64,000 nucleotides of DNA from Streptomyces tanashiensis. GTDB lineage: Bacteria > Actinomycetota > Actinomycetes > Streptomycetales > Streptomycetaceae. The number at the start of each line of letters is the position of its first letter. Positions within the stretch are counted from its first letter, which is position 1. The notes below the pieces were generated by a model. The model was given only the letters and a program-made list of their open reading frames with translations. It was not told where the DNA came from and made no database searches. The stretch is from contig NZ_BMRZ01000002.1 of assembly GCF_014648895.1 (NCBI RefSeq), forward strand, positions 558,001 to 622,000, written 5' to 3'. The position numbers were made by a program, and so were the translations under genes. Positions 1 to 9,255 of the stretch are shown piece after piece.

Positions 1-1121
1 TCCAACGCCTTGACGAGCACGCCCTCGTGTCCCCGCGCGAGGGTGTCCGTGTAGAACCGCTCGGCGGCCTCGGCCTGCGCGGGATCGGCCGGATCCGTGA
101 CGACGGTACGGCGGACCCGCTGGGACTCCGGCAGCAGACGGGTGAGAACGGCGTGCCGCTCCGATCCGGCCCGGTCGATCAGGCTCTCCCCCTCCCGTGC
201 GAGGACGTCGAAGAAGACGGGTGTCAGGGGAAGGGCCGCACGCGCCCCGGCCACGTCGGCACGGGAGCCCACCCGGGCGGCGATCGACTGGAAGGACACC
301 GGGCGCCCGGTTCCGGGATCGAGGGCGATCACCTCGCCGTCCAGGATGAACGCGTCGGCTGCGACCCCGCGGGCGGTCGCGACCACCTCGGGGAGGCGGT
401 CGGTGATGTCGTCGAGGGAGCGTGTGTACACCCTGACGTCGTCGCCGCGCCGATGCACCTGGACGCGGATGCCGTCGAGCTTCTCCTCGACGGCGCACGG
501 CCCCAGGCCCGCGATCGCCTCGGCGACGGAAGCGGCCGTGTGCGCGAGCATCGGCTGCACGGGACTGCCGACCCGCAGGGTGAACCGGTCCAGCGCGGAT
601 ACCCCCTCGGCCAGCACGGCCTGGGCGACCGGGGGCAAGGAGCCTTCGAGCATGACGGCGCGGCGGAGCTCGACGGCCGGCACCCCGGCGGCCTTGGCGA
701 CACCCTCCAGGGCGACGGCGTCGAGGGCCCCCTGGCGCACCTCGCCGGCCAGCAGCCGCAGCAGGAGCTCCTGTTCGTCGTGGGTCGCGGCCGTGAGCAG
801 CGCGTGGACCAGCCGGGTCCGCTCGGCACGGGCTCCGGCACCGGAGACGGCGGCCAGCTCCTCCATCGCCGCGTCGACCTGCCCGAGCGTGAGCCCTGGC
901 CCCTCTGCGGGCGGAACGGCCGGTGGGACGACCTCCTTGAGGATGCTCCACCCCACCCCGATCCGGCCCTGCGGCAGCCGCCCGGACAGGTACGCGATGA
1001 CGAGCGGACTCTCCTCGGGCCCGGCCTCGGCGAACAGCCCGGCCAGCAGAGCGATCTTGCGCGAGCGCGCGGAGACGGCCGCGACCTCCCGGGACACTTC
1101 CGCGACACGCGCAAGGAGCAT
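1..1121 (-). CDS. ATP-dependent DNA ligase (3' end beyond window)
   Basis: Seals DNA nicks through a ligase-adenylate intermediate, probably in repair. The first ~200 residues form the helical DNA-binding domain. The adenylation motif EKLDGIR follows, with the nucleotidyl Lys near residue 214, then FILDGEVIA (motif III region) and, at the window edge, EGVLVK (motif IV). The ATG at 1121 is chosen because GGAGAGG lies about 8-10 bases upstream and homology begins at once (MLLARVAEVS). The OB-fold C terminus lies outside the window. This is the auxiliary ATP-type ligase of actinobacteria rather than the NAD-dependent LigA. Confidence 0.9.
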   Translation of the reverse strand, partial: MLLARVAEVSREVAAVSARSRKIALLAGLFAEAGPEESPLVIAYLSGRLPQGRIGVGWSILKEVVPPAVPPAEGPGLTLGQVDAAMEELAAVSGAGARAERTRLVHALLTAATHDEQELLLRLLAGEVRQGALDAVALEGVAKAAGVPAVELRRAVMLEGSLPPVAQAVLAEGVSALDRFTLRVGSPVQPMLAHTAASVAEAIAGLGPCAVEEKLDGIRVQVHRRGDDVRVYTRSLDDITDRLPEVVATARGVAADAFILDGEVIALDPGTGRPVSFQSIAARVGSRADVAGARAALPLTPVFFDVLAREGESLIDRAGSERHAVLTRLLPESQRVRRTVVTDPADPAQAEAAERFYTDTLARGHEGVLVKAL

Positions 1122-1170
1122 GGGCCCATCCTCTCCAGCCTCCGTCCCGACCGCACGCCGGAGCGCCGCG

Positions 1171-2283
1171 TCAGGGCCAGGCCACCGGCCGCCTCCGCCG
1201 CCGGGGACGCGCCGCACCCGTCGCCCTCCCCCGCCGGAAACGCTCCAGGAGCCGGGTGCGCACCGGCCGGCCCGGTGGACGGCCGCCCGCGACAGGCCGC
1301 CCCGCCGGAGACGCCACCGCGTCGACCGACGCTTCAGGAACCGGCGCTTCAGGAATCGACACCGCGCGAACCGGCACCTCGGGAACAGGCCCCCCGGGAA
1401 CGGGCCCCCTGGGAACGGGCGCTTCGATGACAGGCCCTCCGGGAACCGGCCCCAGCCCACCCGGCGCCCCTCCCACCGGCAGCGGTACCGGCGCACCGAC
1501 GTCGACCACGCGCGTCTCGCCGGGGTGCGGAGCCTGCCGCTCCGCGCGCGCCTCGTCCAGGGCCAGAGCCAGGCTCAGCCGGTGCCAGAGGATCTCGTCC
1601 GGGTCGTCCGCCCGCGTCAGCCGTTCGGCGAGCTCACGCGCGACCGGCGAGCCCGGCATCCCGGGCGGCGGAGGCGGGCGCAGCCGGTCGAGGTGGGTGC
1701 GCTCGTACGGATCGTCGACGACCTCGGCCAGCTGGACCGGGTCGAGCAGGGAAGCGATGGCCGCGGCCCGCGCCCACGGGTCCTGGGTCGCGCGGAGCAG
1801 CAGGCCGAGCCGCCGCGTCCGCCAGTTCCTGGGCCGCCGGTCCTCGTGTGCGGCAAGGCGCTCGCGGAGGTCCAGCGGCAGCCGCCCGGTAAGGAGGGCG
1901 GGACAGGTGAGGCCGAACTCGACGACCTCCTGTGCGAGATACATCCAGATCACCGCCCGGTAGCGGTTCAGCGAGAAGCGCACCGGGCTGAGGTGTCCCG
2001 TCCGGGCGAGCCGGGTGAACCGGTCCGCGGTGATCCCGAGGAGGGCGGCCGCCTCCCCCGTACCGACCGCGCGCACTCGCTCGCGCAGGCCGGCGGGGAA
2101 GTCCGGGGCGGCCCTGAGACGGTCGAGCTCACACCGCTCGACACGCCGCCGTTCTCCCTCGCCGGCCGGTACCGTCCTCACCACGCCGAGCTGGACCGCT
2201 AGCCGGAACTCGTCGCGCCTCAGCTCGAGTTCCTGTGCGGCCCGCCCCGGCGTCACCGTGCGCGCCCCTTCGTCCACCGTCAT
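1171..2283 (-). CDS. DUF6397 family protein
   Basis: A 370-aa protein matching the streptomycete DUF6397 pattern: two helix-turn-helix-like segments (RAAQELELRRDEFRLAVQ near the start and GTGEAAALLGITADRFTRLA near residues 70-90), then LNRYRAVIWMYLAQE and a conserved DPVQLAEVVDDPYE stretch. The function is unknown; the N terminus looks like a DNA-binding fold. The last ~110 residues are a Pro/Val/Gly low-complexity tail with repeated PVPxGPVP-like units and a basic end. The ATG at 2283 is preferred over the longer open frame to 2469 because family homology begins at MTVDEG. Confidence 0.75.
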   Translation of the reverse strand: MTVDEGARTVTPGRAAQELELRRDEFRLAVQLGVVRTVPAGEGERRRVERCELDRLRAAPDFPAGLRERVRAVGTGEAAALLGITADRFTRLARTGHLSPVRFSLNRYRAVIWMYLAQEVVEFGLTCPALLTGRLPLDLRERLAAHEDRRPRNWRTRRLGLLLRATQDPWARAAAIASLLDPVQLAEVVDDPYERTHLDRLRPPPPPGMPGSPVARELAERLTRADDPDEILWHRLSLALALDEARAERQAPHPGETRVVDVGAPVPLPVGGAPGGLGPVPGGPVIEAPVPRGPVPGGPVPEVPVRAVSIPEAPVPEASVDAVASPAGRPVAGGRPPGRPVRTRLLERFRRGRATGAARPRRRRRPVAWP

Positions 2284-2422
2284 GTCGCGGCCCTCCCCCT
2301 GCGTCCGTGTTCCCTCCAGGTCGCGGGCCTCTCGGACCCGCACGAAAGAAACGTAACGCAGAGTGACGACCTTCGCACTGCCTGTGGACAACGCCCTGTG
2401 GACAACTATCCCGGCAGAGGCG

Positions 2423-2836
2423 TCAGAGCACGCCGCCACCCGGAATTCCGGGCTGCCGCGCCTCCACACCCAGGTGCTCGCCGACCCGGTTGACCAGAAG
2501 CGTCATCTCGTACGCCACCTGGCCGACGTCCGCCTCCGCCGCGCTCAGGACGCACAGGCAGCTGCCTTCGCCCGCCGCCGTCACGAAGAGCAGCGCGTCG
2601 TCGAACTCCACCATCGTCTGCCGCGCCCGTCCTGCCCTGAAGTGCCGCCCGGAGCCCCGCGCGAGGCTGTGCAGCCCGGAGGAGACGGCCGCCAGGTGCT
2701 CGGCGTCCTCGCGGACGAGTCCGCTGCTCGCGCCCGTCACCAGACCGTCGTTCGACAGCACCAGGGCGTGCCGTATGTATCCGACGCGCTGGGTCAGGTC
2801 GTCCAGGAGCCAGTCCAGTCCCTTGTCCAATGCCAT
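2423..2836 (-). CDS. Roadblock/LC7 domain protein, stand-alone
   Basis: A 137-aa protein with one roadblock/LC7 fold: LDWLLDDLTQRVGYIRHALVLSNDGL at the start, then EDAEHLAAVSSGLHSLARG and QTMVEFDDALLFVTAAGEGS. It closely resembles the conservon B protein encoded at 4580-5014 but has no adjacent cvnA, C or D gene. Roadblock proteins of this type bind and regulate small Ras-like GTPases. The ATG at 2836 follows a GGGGGAGGA ribosome-binding site. Its natural partner may be the CvnD GTPase 700 bases away, which is inference. Confidence 0.85.
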   Translation of the reverse strand: MALDKGLDWLLDDLTQRVGYIRHALVLSNDGLVTGASSGLVREDAEHLAAVSSGLHSLARGSGRHFRAGRARQTMVEFDDALLFVTAAGEGSCLCVLSAAEADVGQVAYEMTLLVNRVGEHLGVEARQPGIPGGGVL

Positions 2837-3001
2837 CAGTGGTCCTCCCCCTAGCCGGTGCGTCCCCTCGGGGCGGACCTGGTGGTCCGCAGAGCCCTCG
2901 TGGTCCGTACCGTCGTGGTCCGCGTATCGCCGCAAGCCTTACGCACTGTCGTGGACAGGGCAAGCACTGCACCACGCCCGCGCGTGCCGCAGGATGGGGG
3001 C

Positions 3002-3427
3002 ATGACGAGGATGACCGAGGATCAGTGGCGGGCCTTCGTGTCCGAGGGGACCCGTACGGCCAAGCTGGCGACCGTGCGCGACGACGGCAGTCCGCATGTC
3101 GTGCCCGTCTGGTTCCTGCTCGACGGCGACGACTTGGTGTTCAACACGGGCAAGGAGACGGTGAAGGGCCGCAACCTCGCCCGCGACGGCCGGGTGGCCC
3201 TGTGCATCGAGGACGACACCCCGCCCTTCGCCTACGTCTCCGTGCGGGGCCGTGCCGAACTCGGCGAGGACCCTGACGAGTTGCGGCACTGGGCCGCCCG
3301 GATCGGCGGCCGCTACATGGGCGAGGACCGGGCGGAGGAATTCGGCAGGCGCAACGCGGTCCCCGGCGAACTTCTCGTCCGTGTGCGGATCGAAAAGGTG
3401 ATCGCCGAGGCCGGCATCGCCGACTGA
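3002..3427 (+). CDS. PPOX-class (split-barrel) F420/FMN-dependent oxidoreductase
   Basis: A 141-aa pyridoxamine-5'-phosphate-oxidase-like split barrel. The characteristic strands TAKLATVRDDGSPHVVPVWF, LVFNTGKETVKGRNLARDG and VALCIEDD are present, with the usual short C-terminal VRIEKVI strand. Small streptomycete proteins of this type often use F420 rather than FMN and reduce unknown substrates. The ATG at 3002 follows GGATGGGGG. The open frame extends upstream to 2858, but that part is not family-like. Confidence 0.85.
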   Translation: MTRMTEDQWRAFVSEGTRTAKLATVRDDGSPHVVPVWFLLDGDDLVFNTGKETVKGRNLARDGRVALCIEDDTPPFAYVSVRGRAELGEDPDELRHWAARIGGRYMGEDRAEEFGRRNAVPGELLVRVRIEKVIAEAGIAD

Positions 3428-3430
3428 CGA

Positions 3431-3493
3431 CCGGGCCGCACGATCTCGGGACCCGGCCGCGCGACCTGAGAACCCGGCCGCGCGGCCTCAGAA
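3431..3493. repeat. Three tandem 21-bp repeats
   Basis: Three consecutive 21-base units (3431-3451, 3452-3472, 3473-3493) share the core CCCGGCCGCGCGACCT. They lie between two convergent genes, where transcription from both sides meets. No clear U-tract hairpin is seen. Confidence 0.6.
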
Positions 3494-3551
3494 CCTGTCC
3501 GCCGAGCGCGCGCCCCGCCGCCTCAGGCACCTCCGGATGAGGCCGCGCGCC

Positions 3552-4169
3552 TCAGCCGACCGAGTCCAGGAGCCGGGCGGTGTGCATCCGCCCCGCGTAC
3601 TCGACCAGGCGGATCAGCACTTCCTTGCCCGAGTCGCGGTCACGCGCGTCGCACAGCACGACGGGCGTGCCGCGGTCGAGGTCGAGAGCCCGGGACACGT
3701 CGTGCGCCCCGTACGTACGCGCGCCCGTGAAGCAGTTGACCGCGACCACGAACGGGATCTTCCGGTGCTCGAAGTAGTCGACGGCGGGGAAGCAGTCCTC
3801 CAGGCGTCGGGTGTCGGCGAGGACGACCGCCCCCAGGGCGCCCTGTGACAGCTCGTCCCAGAGAAACCAGAAGCGGTCCTGGCCGGGCGTGCCGAAGAGG
3901 TAGAGGGAGAGCCCGGAGCGGATCGTGATGCGGCCGAAGTCCATGGCGACGGTCGTGGTGGTCTTCTGGTCGACTCCCCCGGTGTCGTCGACCAGTTCGC
4001 CGGCCCTGCTGAGCTGTTCCTCGGTGCGCAGGGGGCGGATCTCGCTGACCGCGCCGACGAGGGTGGTCTTGCCCACGCCGAACCCGCCGGCGACCAGGAT
4101 CTTCAGGGCGAGGGCGGAGGTGTCCGCGCCGTCGCCCGCGCCGGTGCTCTCAGAGCGCTCGTAGGCCAT
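3552..4169 (-). CDS. cvnD: Conservon GTP-binding protein CvnD
   Basis: A 205-aa Ras-like small GTPase. The Walker A motif GGFGVGKTT is at residues 28-36, a switch/Walker B region MDFGRITI...LFGTPGQDRF follows, and VVAVNCFTG stands in for the usual NKxD motif. It is the last gene of the conservon operon cvnABCD, and its start overlaps the end of cvnC by 20 bases. In conservons this GTPase is thought to act with the roadblock protein and the membrane histidine-kinase-like protein at the membrane. Sequence and position agree fully with the family. Confidence 0.93.
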   Translation of the reverse strand: MAYERSESTGAGDGADTSALALKILVAGGFGVGKTTLVGAVSEIRPLRTEEQLSRAGELVDDTGGVDQKTTTTVAMDFGRITIRSGLSLYLFGTPGQDRFWFLWDELSQGALGAVVLADTRRLEDCFPAVDYFEHRKIPFVVAVNCFTGARTYGAHDVSRALDLDRGTPVVLCDARDRDSGKEVLIRLVEYAGRMHTARLLDSVG

Positions 4170-4566
4170 CGATTACTTCCCTCAGGATTCTTTCGTCAGG
4201 GAGCTGTGCGGGCGGGACGGGCCGGCTGACGCGCACGAAGCCCGATTCGAGGAGGTCGCCGAGGAGGACGCGGACGACACCGACGGGCAGGTCGGCGTCG
4301 GCGGCGAGTTCGGCCACGGACTGGGTCTCGGCCCTGCACAGGGTGAGCAGGGACCGGTGCTCGGGGCCGAGGAGCGCTTCCTCGGCCGGCCCGGGCGGCT
4401 CGTCGTCCACGACGACGAGGGCGATGAGGTCGAACCGTACGTTGCTGGGTCCCGGCTTGGTCCGTCCTCCGGTCATCGCGTAGGGGCGTACGAGCGGTCC
4501 TGCCTCGGCGTCGTACCACTGACTGCCCGGCACGGAAGGCCGTTCGCCGCCGCTGTCGTCGTTCAT
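4150..4566 (-). CDS. cvnC: Conservon DUF742 protein CvnC
   Basis: A 138-aa DUF742 protein. The typical start SQWYDAEAGPLVRPYAMTGGRT is followed by FDLIALV, HRSLLTLCRAETQSVAELAADADLPVGVVRVLLGDLLESGFV (a winged-helix-like segment) and a C terminus ERILREVIDGLRAL. It is the third conservon component and overlaps cvnD. Its biochemical role is not settled; it may be an adaptor between the sensor and the GTPase. Confidence 0.92.
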   Translation of the reverse strand: MNDDSGGERPSVPGSQWYDAEAGPLVRPYAMTGGRTKPGPSNVRFDLIALVVVDDEPPGPAEEALLGPEHRSLLTLCRAETQSVAELAADADLPVGVVRVLLGDLLESGFVRVSRPVPPAQLPDERILREVIDGLRAL

Positions 4567-4579
4567 GGGCTTCTCCGGG

Positions 4580-5014
4580 TCAGCCGGCGGCCGGTGGGGT
4601 CGCGGTGAGGCGCGGCGGGGTGTGCAGGTGCTCGCCGACGCGCTTCACCAGGCGGGCCATCTCGTAGGCGATGAGGCCGATGTCGGCGCTGACGGAGCTG
4701 AGGACGGCGAGGCAGGAGCCGTCTCCCGCCGCGGCGACGAAGAGGAAGCCGTCGTCCATCTCGACCATCGTCTGGCGGACTCCGCCGGTGTGGAACTGGC
4801 GTCCGGCGCCTTTGGCGAGGCTGTTGAAGCCGGAGGCGATGGCGGCCAGATGCTCGGCGTCCTCACGGCTGAGCCCGCTGGAGGCGCCCACGGCGAGCCC
4901 GTCGTTCGAGAGCACCACGGTGTGGCGGACCTCGCGGACCCGCATGACGAGATCGTCGAGGAGCCAGTCCAGTTCGCCGGACCGGTGGTGCGAGATCCGC
5001 TCGTGGTCGATCAT
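4580..5014 (-). CDS. cvnB: Conservon roadblock/LC7 protein CvnB
   Basis: A 144-aa roadblock/LC7 protein with the signature SGELDWLLDDLVMRVREVRH, EDAEHLAAIASGFNSLAKGAG and QTMVEMDDGFLFVAAAGDGS. Its ATG overlaps the cvnA stop (ATGA at 5011-5014), so translation is probably coupled. In other conservons it acts as a GTPase regulator or partner for CvnD. The separate paralogue at 2423-2836 is very similar. Confidence 0.93.
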   Translation of the reverse strand: MIDHERISHHRSGELDWLLDDLVMRVREVRHTVVLSNDGLAVGASSGLSREDAEHLAAIASGFNSLAKGAGRQFHTGGVRQTMVEMDDGFLFVAAAGDGSCLAVLSSVSADIGLIAYEMARLVKRVGEHLHTPPRLTATPPAAG

Positions 5015-8000
5015 GCGTCGTCTCCTTCGGAGCGAGGGTCGAGGGGGGCGGTGCCGCGGCCGCGGTCGTGGCTGCTGTCGGTTCCGAAGCCCGTGCCGAG
5101 GGGGCGTCTGGTGCCGGGGGCGGCGCCACCGCCCCGCTGCCAGCCGTCTCGGTACGCCGCCATGCGGTCCCGGACCTGCTCCGGAGTACGTGCGTCCGTG
5201 CCGGGGGCCACCGGTACGGACACCGATGCCGGGGCCGGTGTCTCACGCAGCTGGGGAACGAGACTCGCCTGCCGTATGCGGCGGGGCAGTTCACTCTCGG
5301 AGTCGCCGTGTCCGTCGGGTCCGACGGGTCCATAGGGTCCCGCGGGGTCCCCCTGGCTGCCGGGGCCGGCGTGACCGACGTTCCCGCCCCGATCGGGCGG
5401 AGCGCCCGGCGACTGCTCCCGCGTGGGCGCCGGTGCGGAGGGACCGCGTCGGCGCAGTTCGGTGACTCCCGCAGGGGCGGGGCCCGGCCTGACGCCCCTC
5501 CCGGCTTCCGGCCGGGATCCCGATCCGGCGCCCGGCCCGGATCCGGGGCCCGCTCCCGTCCCGTCCCCCTGCTCCGGCCCCGCCGCGAGTGCGGGCACGG
5601 CGGTCGGGCGGGCCGGCGACTGAGGACGCGAGGCCGACGTGGACGGGGAAGACGGGGGCTGCGAGGGAACCGGGGGTCGCGATCCTTCCGTCTGCTGGGG
5701 AAGGATCCCGGGTCGCGCCCCCGTCTGCGGCTGCGGGGCGGCCCGTCGTCCGGACGCGACGGGTGAGGCCGGGTGCCCGGGGAGTGCGGGAGCTGCCGGG
5801 GCGGGCGGGCCGACCTGCGGGGCGGGCGGCGGGACCTGGGGCCTGCCGAAGCGGCGGGCCTCGGCACGGTGCGCCTCTTCGCGTTCCCGTGCGGCGCGCG
5901 CGTCGTCGGTGCGCGGAGCCGCGCCGGTCCCGCCGCCGGCCTGTCCGGCGGTGGCGTGGGTCCCCGGGTTCCCCGCGCGCGGGGTTCCGGCAGGGGGCGT
6001 TCCGGGGCCGCTTGCCGGCATGCCGCGGCCGGGCGGCAGTGCGCCCTGGAGCAGGTCGGTGGGGAGCAGGACGACGGCGGTCGTACCGCCGTAGGGAGAG
6101 GTCCGCAGGTGGACCTTGATGTCGTGGCGGGAGGAGAGACGGCTGACGACGAAGAGGCCGAGCCGGTCGCTGTCGAAGAGGTCGAGTGCCTCGGACTGGG
6201 AGATACGGGCGTTCGCCTCGGCGAGGGTCTCCTTGCCCATACCGAGCCCCCGGTCCTCGATCTCCAGGGCGTAGCCGTTGCCGACGGGTTCGCCGCTGAC
6301 CCGCACCTTGGTGTGGGGCGGCGAGAACTGGGCGGCGTTCTCGATGAGTTCGGCCAGGAGGTGGGTGAGGTCGGCGACGGCTCCGCCGACGACGGCCGTC
6401 TCGGGGAGCCGCCGCATCTCCACGCGCGCGTAGTCCTCGATCTCGGAGACGGCGGCGCGGACGACGTTGGTGAGGGGGACGGGCATGCGCCAGGCGCGGC
6501 CGGGGGCTGCCCCGGAGAGGATGATCAGGCTCTCGGCGTGGCGTCGCATGCGGGTGGTGAGGTGGTCGAGCCGGAAGAGGTCGCCGAGCTCGTTGGGGTC
6601 GTCGGCGCGCCGTTCCATGCTGTCCAGGAGGTTCAGCTGGCGGTGGACGAGGACCTGGCTGCGGCGGGCGAGGTTGACGAAGACTCCGGCGATGCCGCTG
6701 GCGAGTTCGGCGCGTTCCACGGCGGCGGAGAGTGCCGCGCGGTGGACGGTGGTGAGGGCCTCGCCGACCTGACCGATCTCGTCCTGGGACACGGGGCCGG
6801 GCGGGGCCTCGGCCTGGACGTCGATCTCCTCGCCGACGCGGAGCCGGCGCATGGCTTCGGGGAGTTTGCGGCGTGCGATGCCGAGGGCGGTGTTGCGGAG
6901 GCTGACGAGCTCGACGACGAGCCCCCGGCCGATCCGTACGGAGATGACGAGCGAGGCCGCGACGGCGGCGAGGCCGAGGACGACCGCCGCGCCACCCGCG
7001 GTGAGGGCGCCGCCGGCGAAGGGATCGGCGCGGTGGGCGGCAGCACCGCGCGCGTCGTTCTCGATCGCGGTGAGTCCGCCGCGTACGGCCGCGAGGGTGT
7101 CGTCCCATTCGGCGGAGGTGACCGCCTGGGCGGCGGGGCGGCCCGGGCTCGCCTCGCCGACCCGGTCCTCCGCGCGCGTGAGCCGGGTGTGGTCGCTGCC
7201 GGTGGAGAGCCGGGCCCAGGCGGCGCGTTCGGCGGCGGGCAGGTCGGCGGTGGCCGAGGCGAGGAGGGTACGCCGGGTCTCGACGGCCCCGGCGAAGTCG
7301 CGGAGCCGGTCCGCGGTGAGCCGGCCGGTGAGGTGGGCGGAGGTCAGGAGGGCGTCCTCGCGGGACAGCATCTCGCCGGCCCGGCCGAATTCGAGGAGTA
7401 CGCGCGCGTCGGACCCCTGCTCGGCGTCCTGTATGCCGGTGAGGGAGCCGCCGACCGCGAAGGCGGCGGAGATGGTGTCCGTGTACTCCTCGTACACCTG
7501 GTCCCAGTCGGCGCGCCCGTCGGTCGCGGCGGTGCGGAGCCGGGCGAGGCCCTCGACCTTGCCGACGAAGGTGCTCACCCGTTCGGCGACGTCACCGGGC
7601 AGGTCTCCGGTGTCGCCGACGGTGTGCGCCCCGTCCAGGCGGAGGCGGTCGACGGCCTCGTCGGTCCGGTGGATCCGGTCCTTGAGCTCGGCGGCCCGGG
7701 TGGCGCCGGGTGCCGCGACCTGCCGTACGGCGGCGCGCCGTTCGGCCTGGAGGGCGGAGAGGGCGGCTGTCACGGGCTCGCGGATCTCGGCGTCGACGCG
7801 CTGGAGCTGGCGGAGCCGGGCGACGTCCTGAGCGGTGGTGACGGTGGCGAAGCCCCAGAGGGCGAGGAGCGAGACGACCGGGACCATCAGGAGCGAGACG
7901 ATCTTGGCGCGGACGGTGCGCGGACGCAGCCCTTGGAATGCGGGGCGGACGCTGCCTCCGTCAGCCGGGTGTGGCCCTGCGGGGCCACCGGGGGGTACGG

Positions 8001-8202
8001 AGGCCTCGGCGAAGAGCCCGGCAGGGTGGGCGGCGGGGCCGGGCGTCGAGGCGCCTGCGTGGCTGCCCGGGGTCGGGGAGGCATCGGGGGTCGGCTCCCC
8101 CGGCTCGTCGGCGGGCGGGCCCGCGTGTGCGCGCCGCCCGCGCACGGCCGCCGGTGGCGGCGTGGCCGCCTCGGCGTCCTTGGTCTTGCGGGGAGTTCGC
8201 AT
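5011..8202 (-). CDS. cvnA: Conservon nitrate-sensing-domain histidine-kinase-like protein CvnA
   Basis: A 1063-aa membrane sensor and the first conservon gene. A ~100-residue Pro/Gly-rich cytoplasmic leader precedes the first membrane segment (IVSLLMVPVVSLLALWGFA). An extracellular helical NIT-type sensing region runs to about residue 395. The second membrane segment (AAVVLGLAAVAASLVISV) and a HAMP-like linker follow. The ATPase domain has LTHLLAELIENAAQFS (N box) and EDRGLGM (G1 box). The last ~350 residues are low-complexity Pro/Gly/Ala. No canonical HisKA phospho-His box is evident, as usual for CvnA; DLFRLDHLTTRMRRHAES occupies that position. Confidence 0.92.
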   Translation of the reverse strand: MRTPRKTKDAEAATPPPAAVRGRRAHAGPPADEPGEPTPDASPTPGSHAGASTPGPAAHPAGLFAEASVPPGGPAGPHPADGGSVRPAFQGLRPRTVRAKIVSLLMVPVVSLLALWGFATVTTAQDVARLRQLQRVDAEIREPVTAALSALQAERRAAVRQVAAPGATRAAELKDRIHRTDEAVDRLRLDGAHTVGDTGDLPGDVAERVSTFVGKVEGLARLRTAATDGRADWDQVYEEYTDTISAAFAVGGSLTGIQDAEQGSDARVLLEFGRAGEMLSREDALLTSAHLTGRLTADRLRDFAGAVETRRTLLASATADLPAAERAAWARLSTGSDHTRLTRAEDRVGEASPGRPAAQAVTSAEWDDTLAAVRGGLTAIENDARGAAAHRADPFAGGALTAGGAAVVLGLAAVAASLVISVRIGRGLVVELVSLRNTALGIARRKLPEAMRRLRVGEEIDVQAEAPPGPVSQDEIGQVGEALTTVHRAALSAAVERAELASGIAGVFVNLARRSQVLVHRQLNLLDSMERRADDPNELGDLFRLDHLTTRMRRHAESLIILSGAAPGRAWRMPVPLTNVVRAAVSEIEDYARVEMRRLPETAVVGGAVADLTHLLAELIENAAQFSPPHTKVRVSGEPVGNGYALEIEDRGLGMGKETLAEANARISQSEALDLFDSDRLGLFVVSRLSSRHDIKVHLRTSPYGGTTAVVLLPTDLLQGALPPGRGMPASGPGTPPAGTPRAGNPGTHATAGQAGGGTGAAPRTDDARAAREREEAHRAEARRFGRPQVPPPAPQVGPPAPAAPALPGHPASPVASGRRAAPQPQTGARPGILPQQTEGSRPPVPSQPPSSPSTSASRPQSPARPTAVPALAAGPEQGDGTGAGPGSGPGAGSGSRPEAGRGVRPGPAPAGVTELRRRGPSAPAPTREQSPGAPPDRGGNVGHAGPGSQGDPAGPYGPVGPDGHGDSESELPRRIRQASLVPQLRETPAPASVSVPVAPGTDARTPEQVRDRMAAYRDGWQRGGGAAPGTRRPLGTGFGTDSSHDRGRGTAPLDPRSEGDDA

Positions 8203-8259
8203 GGCCTCCTCGTTCCGGCTTCGTCTGTCTCTGGTGCGGTGGGTCGTCCGTCGGGAGGG

Positions 8260-9093
8260 TCAGGTCGTGGGTGTGCGGGCCGCTTCCGCGGTGCGGAAGC
8301 CGGGCGGTGCGACGTCGACCGCGCGGTCGTCCGGTTCGGTGAGGCGTCCGGCGGATGCGTACGCGGCGCGTTCCCTGGCCGTCGGGGACAGGGCGACGAA
8401 GGCGGAGGTGATGAAGAGGTACGAGCCGAGGCCGACGGCGAGCGGGAAGATGAACTGCATGACCGTCGCTCCCGGGAGGGCAGCTCCGGAGGGAACGACC
8501 TCGACCCGGACGGCGAACATCCCGGTGTAGTGCATGCTGCTGACGGCCGCGCCCATCACGAGCGAGGCGACGGCCACGGCCGCGGGCGCGTGGATGTTGA
8601 GTGCCGCCCAGAGCGCGGCCGTGGCGGCGACGACGGCGATCAGCACCGAGAGTCCGACCAGCAGCGGGTCGTACCGCACCTGGCCGTGCAGCCGGAGTGC
8701 GGCCATTCCCATGTAGTGCATGCTCGCCACGCCGATGCCCGTGGTCAGTCCGCCGATCAGGAGCGAACGGACCCGGTCGCGTCCATAGCCGACGGCGAAG
8801 ACGCCGACGCCGACGACGGCCATCGCGACGACAAGGCTGAGGATGGTGAGCGGCACGTCGTACCGGATGTCGGTGCCCGTCACTCCGAATCCGAGCATCG
8901 CCACGAAGTGCATGGTCCAGATGCCGGTGCCGATCGCGGAGGCGGCGGTCAGCAGCCAGTTGCGCCGGGACCGGCCGGTCGCGTCGAGCGCTCGTACGGT
9001 GCAGCGCAGCCCGAGAGCGGCGCCGATGCAGGCCATCGCGTACGACAGCGCGGGGGTCAGCCAGCCGAAGGTGGCGTGGTCCAGGTGTCCCAT
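8260..9093 (-). CDS. MHYT-domain integral membrane protein
   Basis: A 277-aa protein with seven predicted membrane helices and the diagnostic motifs: MHFVAM near residue 60, MHYMGM near 125 and MHYTGM near 188. MHYT domains are proposed to bind a metal (probably copper) and to sense a diatomic gas. This one has only a short cytoplasmic tail and no output domain, so it may signal through a partner. It lies 57 bases upstream of cvnA in the same direction, an arrangement that suggests a functional link with the conservon. Confidence 0.88.
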   Translation of the reverse strand: MGHLDHATFGWLTPALSYAMACIGAALGLRCTVRALDATGRSRRNWLLTAASAIGTGIWTMHFVAMLGFGVTGTDIRYDVPLTILSLVVAMAVVGVGVFAVGYGRDRVRSLLIGGLTTGIGVASMHYMGMAALRLHGQVRYDPLLVGLSVLIAVVAATAALWAALNIHAPAAVAVASLVMGAAVSSMHYTGMFAVRVEVVPSGAALPGATVMQFIFPLAVGLGSYLFITSAFVALSPTARERAAYASAGRLTEPDDRAVDVAPPGFRTAEAARTPTT

Positions 9094-9255
9094 GGCTCAG
9101 GGACGCTAGTGCGCATCAGGGGGCGCACCGGGGGCGCATTTCGAAAGCTGCTGGAATATGACAGAGAGATGGTCCCGAACGATCACGCCGAGCTCGAACG
9201 TGCACACAGAACGTTCACCCCTCCGTGTGCGGGAAAGGTACGAGATCATGAGCGC

